Shown here piece by piece: positions 43,086-50,006 of a DNA stretch of 64,000 nucleotides (its first letter is position 1; every line of letters begins with the position of its first letter). This DNA comes from Streptomyces umbrinus. Lineage in GTDB: Bacteria; Actinomycetota; Actinomycetes; Streptomycetales; Streptomycetaceae. Location of the stretch: NCBI RefSeq assembly GCF_030817415.1, contig NZ_JAUSZI010000002.1, positions 11,321,501 to 11,385,500 on the forward strand, in the 5' to 3' direction. Under the pieces are notes generated by a model. That model had not been told where the DNA came from. It worked only from the letters and a program-made list of their open reading frames with translations, and made no database searches. Made by a program: the position numbers and the translations under genes.

Positions 43086-44686
43086 GCCACAATCCCCTCA
43101 GTCTCGGCCGACATCGTGCCACTGCGCCCGAAGCCGACGAAGACGGCGGCGATCACAGCGGCGGCCAGACAGGCGACGGCGGTGAGGATCAGTCCGTTGT
43201 TGTAGCCGCGGGCAAGTGCCTCCGTGGTGTACGGGGCGAGCTTGGCGCTGAGCGGACCGAGGTCGGCGGTGTGCAGCGCGAGCGGGCCGCCCTCGTGCAG
43301 GACGGCGGAGGCGATGCCGTGCTCCTTGGGGGTCAGGCCCGCGTCGGCGAGGCTGCCGGTGATTTGACGTGCGGCCATGCCGAGGGCGACGGCGCCGACG
43401 ACGGCGGGGCCGAGGGTCTGGCCGAGGTCGCGGACCAGGCTGGTGGTGGCACCCGCCATGCCGGTCAGCTTGGGCGGTACGACGTTCACGGCGGCGGCGG
43501 TGAGGGCGGCGACGACCAGACCGAAGCCGACACCGTTGAGCACCAGCGGCCCGAGCAGGGGGATCAGGCCGCTTTCGTGGATCGGCACCGCCCGCAGCCA
43601 CAGTTGGGCGCTGGCCAGTGAGACGAACCCGGTGACGAGCATGGGGCCGGGGCCCACCCGGTGCAGCATCCGGACCAGCAGCGGCCAGATGAGCGGGGTG
43701 ACGCCCTGGATGACCAGGAAGGGCACTGCGGCCTGGAAGGGGCTCTGGTGCTGGATGACGCCGAGGCGGATGCTCAGGTCGTACGCGCCGCCGAGGAAGC
43801 CGAACATGCCGATCACCGCCATCGCGGCCGACGCGGCGAAGGCCGGGATACGGAACAGCTCCAGGCGCAGCATCGGGGCCGTGCTGCGGCTCTCCACCAG
43901 CACGAACGCGACGATGAACACGGCGAAGGCGACGAAGGACGCGACGACGGGAGTCGAGCTCCAGCCGTCGGAGGGGCCCTGGATGATGCCGTACAGCAGG
44001 GCGAGCATGGCCACGGCGATGGCGATCTGGCCCGGCCAGTCGAGCGAGCGGCCCTCGGGGGCGCTGGACTCGGTGGCCAGCAGCCAGGCACCCAACGCGG
44101 TGATCACGGCGAGCACGCCGGTCACGCCGAACGCCCACTGGAAGGAGGCGTGTTCGACGATCCCGCCGGACATCAGCGGGGCGAGGAAGGCGCCGAGCGA
44201 CAGGGCCGTGGTCCAGGAGGCCAGCCCCTTGGCCCGTGCGGCCGGGGTGGTCGTGACCGCGGTGATCATGGACAAGGAGGCGGGGAAGAGCGCGGCGGCT
44301 CCGATGCCGGAGATCGCCTGCCCGGTGATCAGCTGGGCTGCCGAGTCCGAGGTGGTGGACACCAGGTAGCCGACGGCGGACACCAGTGCCGCGCCCACCA
44401 CCAGTTTCTTACGGCCGTACAGGTCGCCCACGACGCCGAAGGTCAGCGCGAGGACGGCGGCGGGCACCAGGAAGGCGTCACTGATCCAGGTCAGTTCTCC
44501 GCCGGACGCATGGAGGGTGCGCTGCATGACGCCGTTGATCGCGGCGGGCAGGACCAGTCCGATCTGGGCCAGGCAGACGGCCAGACAGCCGGCGATGATC
44601 GTGCGGGTGTGGCGTGCCGTGGCGGCCGGTGGGGTGTCGGACGACGACGGGGCGGCGGATGGGTCGTAGGCGGGGACGGAGACCAT
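43082..44686 (-). CDS. DHA2-family MFS drug/solute exporter (14 TM)
   Basis: The 534-residue protein has about fourteen TM segments, motif A GVVGDLYGRKKLVV and motif C-like GAFLAPLMSGG. GGAGGAG precedes the ATG. It is the first gene of the FAH3/scoAB run and could export an aromatic compound or toxic intermediate, or import one; direction is not decidable from sequence. Confidence 0.88.
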   Translation of the reverse strand: MVSVPAYDPSAAPSSSDTPPAATARHTRTIIAGCLAVCLAQIGLVLPAAINGVMQRTLHASGGELTWISDAFLVPAAVLALTFGVVGDLYGRKKLVVGAALVSAVGYLVSTTSDSAAQLITGQAISGIGAAALFPASLSMITAVTTTPAARAKGLASWTTALSLGAFLAPLMSGGIVEHASFQWAFGVTGVLAVITALGAWLLATESSAPEGRSLDWPGQIAIAVAMLALLYGIIQGPSDGWSSTPVVASFVAFAVFIVAFVLVESRSTAPMLRLELFRIPAFAASAAMAVIGMFGFLGGAYDLSIRLGVIQHQSPFQAAVPFLVIQGVTPLIWPLLVRMLHRVGPGPMLVTGFVSLASAQLWLRAVPIHESGLIPLLGPLVLNGVGFGLVVAALTAAAVNVVPPKLTGMAGATTSLVRDLGQTLGPAVVGAVALGMAARQITGSLADAGLTPKEHGIASAVLHEGGPLALHTADLGPLSAKLAPYTTEALARGYNNGLILTAVACLAAAVIAAVFVGFGRSGTMSAETEGIVA

Positions 44687-44816
44687 GTCTCCTCCTTGGC
44701 AGGGTTGGCGGGACGTTCGGCCCGATGGGGGAATGCGGGGAGTTGGGTGCACCGGAGGGGGCGGTGCGCCGGTCGCGGAGGGCGGGGCCTCGGCAGGGCG
44801 AGCGGGGGGAGCGTCG

Positions 44817-45755
44817 TCAGACGCGGGGGCAGAGCTCGGCCATGCAGCCGAACAGCCCGGGGCCGTCGAGTGGGGGCAGCGCGGGGTCGAGCTCCCGGTA
44901 GACGGTGTGCACGTTGACGGCGAGGCGTTCGCTCTCGTGCAGGTCGGCGAAGCGGCCGAGGCGGATGTCGCGTGCCGCGTCCATGACCGGCATGCCGGTG
45001 GTGAACCGGGCGGTGGCCTGCTCATGGACGTATTCGAGATAGTCGCGGATCTCACGGACCGTCTGTTTGGTGGTGACAGGGCCGTGGCCGGGTACGACGA
45101 TGTCCGCGTCGAGGCCGAGCAACAGGTCGCAGGCGGCGAGCCAGCGGGTGAAGGGGCCGTGCCAGACGACCGGCGCCGCCCCGGCGAAGACGATGTCGCC
45201 GGTGTAGACCGTCCGGGCCTGCGGCACGTGCACGATCGTGTCCCCGGCGCTGTGCGCGGGGCCCACGTCGATGAGGCGGACCTCGGTGCCGCCGATGTCC
45301 AGGACGCTCTCGCCGTCGAAGATCCGGTTCGGCAGTGCGGGTTCGATGCCCGCGTAGTCGAAGCGGCCGAAGATCCGTCGCGCGAAGTGTCCGGCGGGAC
45401 TGTCCATGCTGGTCAGCGCCAGCATCTCGGCCGGACCCACCTGGCGCATGTCCGCCACGGACCCGCGGGCCACGATGATCTCGGCGTGGGCCACGAGCTG
45501 GTTGCCGAACCAGTGGTCGCCGTTGCCATGGGTGTTGACCACGGTGGCGATCGGCGCGGTGGCGGTCAGCGGCGTCAGCGCGTCGAGCATGGTCTTGGTC
45601 AGCTGCAGGTCGTAGAGGGTGTCGACGAGCAGCGACTCGCCCCGGCCGGTGATCAGCCCGGCGTTGCTCATGCCCCATCCGGCATCGCCCGCGATCCAGG
45701 CGTAACAGCCGCGTCCGAGCTCGACACAGCCTGTTCGGGATGCCACGGAAGCCAC
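44817..45755 (-). CDS. Metallo-beta-lactamase-fold hydrolase
   Basis: The 312-residue protein has NTHGNGDHWFGN (H76, N78, D80, H81), where the second His of HxHxDH is Asn. Further metal ligands are in GPAHSAGDTIVHVP, VYTGDIVF and VPGHGPV. The GTG start follows AGGAGG at four bases; an ATG eight codons upstream lacks this. It diverges from a TetR gene over a palindrome, so it is probably that regulator's target. The reaction (ester, lactone or thioester hydrolysis) is unknown. Confidence 0.86.
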   Translation of the reverse strand: MASVASRTGCVELGRGCYAWIAGDAGWGMSNAGLITGRGESLLVDTLYDLQLTKTMLDALTPLTATAPIATVVNTHGNGDHWFGNQLVAHAEIIVARGSVADMRQVGPAEMLALTSMDSPAGHFARRIFGRFDYAGIEPALPNRIFDGESVLDIGGTEVRLIDVGPAHSAGDTIVHVPQARTVYTGDIVFAGAAPVVWHGPFTRWLAACDLLLGLDADIVVPGHGPVTTKQTVREIRDYLEYVHEQATARFTTGMPVMDAARDIRLGRFADLHESERLAVNVHTVYRELDPALPPLDGPGLFGCMAELCPRV

Positions 45756-45805
45756 GTTGCCTCCTGTCTCGTCCCGCATCAGATAGCGAGACCTCAGTGT
45801 ATTTT

Positions 45806-45819
45806 TGGACTGGAGTCCA
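45806..45819. promoter_or_regulatory. Perfect palindrome, candidate TetR operator
   Basis: TGGACTGGAGTCCA is a perfect 14-bp palindrome in the 137-bp gap between the divergent hydrolase and TetR genes, inside an AT-rich patch (GTATTTTTGG). The TetR protein would be expected to bind here and control both genes. Confidence 0.65.
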
Positions 45820-45892
45820 TCAATGGAAGACAATCTAAGAAGGCGGTATGGCGGCGTCAATACCCGTGCAGCCCTGTGCTGTACTGGAGGCC

Positions 45893-46531
45893 ATGAAGAT
45901 CCCGGAGGCAGGAGTCGAAGTCGTGCCCGCAGCGCCGCCCGTCGGACGCCGGGAACGCAAGCGACAGCAGGCGCGCGACCAGCTCTACGCCGCGGCGCTG
46001 CACTTGTTCGTCACCCAGGGGTACGAGGCGACGACCATGGACCAGATCGCCGAAACCGCCGACGTCGCCCGGGCCACCGTCTTCAACTACTTCTCACAGA
46101 AGGTCGGGTTCCTCGAGGAATGGGGAGCCCGCCGCCGCGCCCGCGTCAACGAGATCCTCGGCTCCCAGCGCGCCGAGGACCTGCCGGTCGGAGACCGGCT
46201 GCGCCGTTACCTGAAGGAGATGGCCGACCTCAACGTCGCCTCCCGCGCCGAGACCACCGTCCTGATGGACGCCTCCGCGCGGTATGGCAGTCTCCTTCAG
46301 GATCCGTCTCTGGAGATCGAACTCGCCAGGATCGTCGAACAGGGTCAGCAGCGCAGGGAGATCAGGGCGGACGTCGGCTGCGACCAGGCCGGACAACTGC
46401 TGGCCGCCTGCTACTTCACGACAATCCTGCGCTGGATCCGAGAAGAGCCAGCCCCCTTCGACCTCCACGAGCGACTCACGGGGGCGCTCGACATCATCCT
46501 GCCTGGTCTCCTCGTCGGCGAAGCGGCCTGA
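45893..46531 (+). CDS. TetR-family transcriptional regulator
   Basis: The 212-residue protein has a typical N-terminal HTH (LYAAALHLFVTQGYEATTMDQIAETADVARATVFNYFSQKVGFL), followed by a helical ligand domain. I start it at MKIPEAG with GGAGG directly upstream; an ATG 15 codons earlier is possible. It is divergent from the hydrolase/exporter/FAH3 run and likely represses it until an effector binds. Confidence 0.9.
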   Translation: MKIPEAGVEVVPAAPPVGRRERKRQQARDQLYAAALHLFVTQGYEATTMDQIAETADVARATVFNYFSQKVGFLEEWGARRRARVNEILGSQRAEDLPVGDRLRRYLKEMADLNVASRAETTVLMDASARYGSLLQDPSLEIELARIVEQGQQRREIRADVGCDQAGQLLAACYFTTILRWIREEPAPFDLHERLTGALDIILPGLLVGEAA

Positions 46532-46762
46532 CGCGGCACGTCACCTTCATCCAGCCGCTCACGCAGAGGCGACCCCACCCTTCAGCCGCCCTACGCCCTG
46601 GGCCTACTGGTGGGCCGCTGGGGCACTGCCTTCTTCGCCCCTGGCCGCCATCGTCTCGCGGTGGCCGGCGCCGAGGCGCTCTACACCGACCATGGGGCAC
46701 TTCGGCTCCCGGGGAGGTGCCGTTGCCTTCGTGGCGCTGGGCGTCGGAAGGTCAATCCGCTG
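46532..46762. other. No gene seen
   Basis: I see no supportable coding sequence or structure in these 231 bases between the TetR gene and the conserved right-end block. Confidence 0.5.
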
Positions 46763-46972
46763 CGCGCGAGTTCGAGACCCCTCTCCGGGCTGGGGCGACC
46801 GTCCGGCGCCGCCGGACTGCCGCTGTCCAAAGGCGGATTCGGGACGCGTTCGGGGCGCAAGGACAGGAACAGACCGGCAAAGGTGAAGGGATGCCGGCAT
46901 GGCATACATGCTCTGACCTGCAAAAACGTCATGGATGGGCATTGATCGGCAAGGGTCGCCAAGATCCTCAAA
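46763..46972. repeat. Cassette II right-end block (P-like arm)
   Basis: It shares about 200 bases with 34899-35109, including GATTCGGGACGCGTTCGG, GGTGAAGGGATG, CTCTGACCTGCAAAAACGTC and GGGTCGCCAAGATCC. It leads directly into core A3. No integrase reading frame is visible in it. Confidence 0.82.
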
Positions 46973-47017
46973 GGACTCATAATCCGTCGGCTGTGGGTTC
47001 GAGTCCCACCCGCCCCA
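46973..47017. repeat. att-like site A3 (complete, both arms present)
   Basis: GGACTCATAATCCGTCGG to CCGCCCCA forms a tRNA 3' half with CAU anticodon loop, intact T-arm and acceptor strand. The 5' side is element sequence (CTCAAA), where a real tRNA would need ACGGA and a D-arm. It is the only uninterrupted site flanked by both conserved arms. Confidence 0.85.
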
Positions 47018-47152
47018 CCTGCGTAGGCTTCTTACCTGCGGATACGTTCTTTTTTGGGTGTCGGATCGTCAACTTTGCCTGAACGGACTGAATCCGTTGC
47101 TCGCGGGTTTGGTGTTGTGGCTGGCGGTGGCTCTTCGAACTGGTCTGACCTG
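47018..47152. repeat. Cassette III left-end arm (P'-like)
   Basis: It is nearly identical to 22612-22742 (T6 run, GGGTGTCGGATCGTCAACTT, GAACTGGTCTGACCTG) up to the point where the IS1111-type element is inserted. The R block resumes at 48549. Confidence 0.85.
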
Positions 47153-47237
47153 ACCCTATGAGGGCCGGGGCCCCAATCGGGCGGGCCCGGAGGACCATCG
47201 GTTGTGGAGGGTTCGGAACTCGGGGAGGAGGCCCGGG

Positions 47238-48254
47238 ATGCAGGCTTACGTCGGGATCGATGTGCACCGCCGCCGGTCGCAGATCGCCGTCACGGATGAG
47301 GGCGGGAAGATCGCGGTGAACCGGAACGTGCCCAACGGCCGGGAGACGGTGCTGGGGGTGATCGGAGATCTGCCGGTGGGCACGCCGGTGGCGTTCGAGG
47401 CGGCGTTCGGCTGGGGCCGGCTGATCGAGCTGCTCCAGGATTACGGCTTCGAGGCACACATGGCGCACCCCTTGCAGTGCAAGGCGATCGCCTTGGCGCG
47501 GCTGAAGAACGACAAGGTCGACGCCGCGACCCTGGCCCATCTGCTGCGCGCGGACCTGCTGCCGGAGGCGTGGATCGCCCCGCTGCTGCTGCGTGAGCAG
47601 GGGGCCGTGCTGCGCCACCGCGCCCAACTCGTGCGGCTGCGCACGCTGCTGCGCAACCGGATCCACGCGGTCCTGGCCCACCACGGCTGCGACCGTGCGT
47701 CCAGCTGCTGGAGCGCACCGGGCCGGGCCTGGCTGGACGAGCTGCCGCTGCCGGAAACCTCCCGGCACGTGGTGGCCGACCTGCTGGAGATGATCGATGC
47801 ACTCCAGCAGGTCATCGACCGGACCGACGCGGGCTTGGCCGCGACGGCCAGGACGGACCCGCGGGTGAAGGCGCTCACCGCGCTGCCCGGCGTCGGCCGG
47901 CTCACCGCCCAGATCATCGTGGCCGAGGTCGGCGACATCTCACGCTTCCCCTCCGCCCGCAAACTCGCCTCCTGGGCCGGCCTCACCCCCACCGTCCGCG
48001 GCTCGGACCGCACCGTGCGCTACGGGCACATCTCCAAACAGGGCGACCCCTGGCTCCGCTGGATCATGAACGAGGCGGCACAGACCGCCAAACGCTCCCC
48101 GCAGTTCGCGGCCCACTACGAGCAGATCGCGCACCGCCGCGGCAAGAAGATCGCCACCATCGCGATCGCCCGCAAACTCCTCACCCACGCCTACCACCTG
48201 CTGCGCGACGTCGAGGCGGCACGCCGGCCGAAGGAGCCCTGCACCTCAGCGTGA
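47238..48254 (+). CDS. IS1111-type transposase
   Basis: The 338-residue protein has the DEDD motifs YVGIDVHRRRSQIAV, AFEAAFGWG and NDKVDAATLAHLL. The C-terminal domain is LPGVGRLTAQIIVAEVGDIS, then SWAGLTPTVRGSDRTVRYG. It is intact, with the start at MQAYVG. It differs clearly from the transposase inside scoA. Confidence 0.93.
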   Translation: MQAYVGIDVHRRRSQIAVTDEGGKIAVNRNVPNGRETVLGVIGDLPVGTPVAFEAAFGWGRLIELLQDYGFEAHMAHPLQCKAIALARLKNDKVDAATLAHLLRADLLPEAWIAPLLLREQGAVLRHRAQLVRLRTLLRNRIHAVLAHHGCDRASSCWSAPGRAWLDELPLPETSRHVVADLLEMIDALQQVIDRTDAGLAATARTDPRVKALTALPGVGRLTAQIIVAEVGDISRFPSARKLASWAGLTPTVRGSDRTVRYGHISKQGDPWLRWIMNEAAQTAKRSPQFAAHYEQIAHRRGKKIATIAIARKLLTHAYHLLRDVEAARRPKEPCTSA

Positions 48255-48548
48255 CGACCACCTCCAAGGAGTGGGACACCAAGCCCCGGGCGAGCTCGCA
48301 TCGCTGCATGAGCCGGCCACGCCGCGCTCGATGACCTGAATGAGCAGCCCGGCCCCCGAAGCAAGGTCATGATCCCGCCCGGTCGGCCGGGATCGAATGG
48401 GTGCGTGGAGGCTTCCCTCCGCAGGACCGCATGCCGGGGGACCACGGCCTGGGCATCCCCGCCCACCAGTCACAACAGCCCGGCGAACAGGGCCACAACC
48501 TCACCGGGACGGGAGCTCATGCGCCTTGACAAACCCCGGCCCTCATGG
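48255..48548 (+). ncRNA. Putative guide (seek/bridge) RNA region of the IS1111-type element
   Basis: IS1111 elements carry their guide RNA downstream of the transposase, and this 294-bp non-coding stretch is in that place. ATGACCT (48331-48337) can pair with AGGTCAT about 25 bases on. TGACCTG (48332-48338) equals the last seven bases of the left target flank. That match may be chance. No folding was done. Confidence 0.42.
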
Positions 48549-49162
48549 GTGCACAGATGTGCTGCCGTCGCGGTCGGGGACGTTGCTGAATATGGCCGGT
48601 GTGAGCGGCTGGACGTCGAATTCGGGACGCTGGCAGGACACAGGGAAACGGAAGTGTCCGTTCCGATGCCGTGCCGTCGATGCCCGCCAAGGCTGGGCAG
48701 GGGCATCCGAGTGGTGGGGTGGCGCGAGGTTGGGCCTCGGCTCCGCTGATCACCGAGCCGCTGCCGAGGCCGGCCGGAGCGACGGCCTAACGGCCCGTAC
48801 TGAAGACGGCCGAACCTCTCAAGGAGTCGCATCACGAGGCTGCGAGTCGTGGCCGCGAGGTACTACGAGGCGATGGTCCGCTACGGGGAAAGCATTCTCG
48901 TGACGGACCTCCAGCGCCGGCATCATCAGGGCCGCTGCTCGGGTTCGGCGGGTGCCGAGGGTGAGGTCGGTGGGGCGGCCCTGGTCGCGCAGCGGGGTCG
49001 TGATGCCGGTGCGGGTGGCGTGGCGGGTTTCGTCGTGGTTGGAGAGGGCCCAGGTGGCGGGGGCGCCGACCGTCGCCAGGTCGGTGATCGTGCGGGCGAT
49101 GACCTCCCTCAGCTTGTCTGTCTCCCGGGCGCACCTCAGGAAGTCGAAGTTGGGTGTGGCTC
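48549..49162. repeat. R block, second copy (cassette III)
   Basis: It is nearly identical to 22742-23371 with a 15-base deletion near 49010, and ends with the same GGGTGTGGCTC. After that base the two cassettes are unrelated. It duplicates the GH13 fragment. Confidence 0.87.
48917..49160 (-). pseudogene. GH13 internal fragment, duplicate copy
   Basis: It reads NFDFL, TDKLREVIARTITDLATVG, APATWALSNHDETRHA, TDLTLGTRRTRAAALMM. It lacks five codons present in the cassette I copy (the 15-base deletion) but keeps the frame. It is truncated at both ends and cannot encode an enzyme. Confidence 0.75.
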
Positions 49163-49224
49163 TGTGGGAGGGATGGCTCCGCCGGCGCACATTCGGCCAA
49201 CGGCGCGAACGTATCGGAGGCGGG

Positions 49225-49509
49225 TCAGTGGCTGAGCAGCCAGCCGATTCGGTCGTAGGCGAGGACCTGGTAGCCGACCATGATCACAAGGATCCAGCGG
49301 GCCGCGCGGCGCAGGCCGGCGAAGTTGAGCGCGGCCACCGCGCCGAAGAACACAGTGAGTTCGAGGAGCAGGCGCACTGGTCCGGGGGTGTGGATATCGC
49401 TCTCACCAGAACGGGACGGGTCATCCGGCACGGCGAAGGAACCCCACGCCCAGCCCACAGCCACGGGCAGTGCGACGACCAGCAGCCAGCGCCACGGAGA
49501 GGGGACCTT
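49225..49509 (-). pseudogene. DUF2568 (YrdB-like) membrane protein, N-terminus missing
   Basis: It reads WRWLLVVALPVAVGWAWG, then PVRLLLELTVFFGAVAALNFAG and WILVIMVGYQVLAYDR, matching the C-terminal two thirds of small DUF2568 integral membrane proteins. The similarity stops near 49509, where the opposite strand begins a different gene fragment. A GTG at 49464 could still start a 79-residue product. Confidence 0.65.
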
Positions 49510-49925
49510 GCGCCAGGACCCTCGACGACGCCCACCGGTACGTCGCCGACATGCTCGCCGGCATGGACGTCCGGTACGACCTGGGCGACGACCACCGGTT
49601 CGTCGGCACCCTGTGCCCGGACATGAAGTTGACGCTGGAGCGGCCCGACCCGGACGTCGTCACCGTGGTGACCCGGTCGGCGGACCTGCTGCGTGAGGGT
49701 CGTGGGCTCCTGCTCGACCTCGTCGACCGCGCGGAGGCCCGCGACGCCGCGGCCGCGTGGACCGGACGGGTCGACACCGTCACCGCCCGCGCGGACCGGG
49801 TGGACGTCGACGCCTTGCTGATCCGGCCCGACGGCTGTGTCGCCCGGGCCTTGCCCACCGGGCAGGACCTCGACGCCACCAAGCTGGTGCGTGCGCTGGG
49901 CACATGGTCCGGCCAACCGGCCTGA
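49509..49925 (+). pseudogene. C-terminal fragment of an FAD-dependent aromatic hydroxylase
   Basis: It reads RTLDDAHRYVADMLAGMDVRYDLG, then GLLLDLVDRAEARDAAAAW and DALLIRPDGCVARALPTG. This is the thioredoxin-like C-terminal domain of two-domain FAD monooxygenases. The FAD-binding part is absent. It abuts the truncated DUF2568 gene, so an old deletion joined two broken genes. Confidence 0.68.
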
Positions 49926-50006
49926 GCACCGCATTAACAGTCGTCTCAGGTTCGCTCAGTAGGAAGTAGGCATCCAGATAAGCGATGCATATGTAGGAGG
50001 CTAGTG

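Larger units (their letters stand above)
47153..48548 (+). mobile_element. IS1111-type (IS110 family) element, about 1.4 kb
   Basis: Comparison with cassette I, where GACCTG runs straight into CACAGATG, places the insertion to within two or three bases. Near the ends are inverted repeats: ATGAGGGCCGGGG at 47158-47170 and its complement CCCCGGCCCTCAT near 48534-48546. Subterminal repeats and a long 3' non-coding region are features of the IS1111 subgroup. Confidence 0.85.

Noticed and set aside
43082..45055. A 657-residue version of the DHA2 exporter
   Set aside because: The first ~120 codons overlap the hydrolase gene in another frame; the ATG at 44686 has GGAGGAG.
22567..47017. Calling the CAU-loop sequences real tRNA-Met genes
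   Set aside because: Only the 3' half is present at each site; no D-arm, 5' acceptor strand or matching 5' anticodon stem precedes them, so a functional tRNA cannot form.
45805..47082. A 425-residue plus-strand open frame through TetR, the right-end block and A3
   Set aside because: It runs in a second frame over the TetR gene and ends in a translation of tRNA sequence (SAVGSSPTRPT), a common false protein; no family resemblance.
22612..47152. Integrase or excisionase encoded in the conserved arms
   Set aside because: I translated the arms on both strands and saw no tyrosine-recombinase motif or small HTH protein, only short frames.
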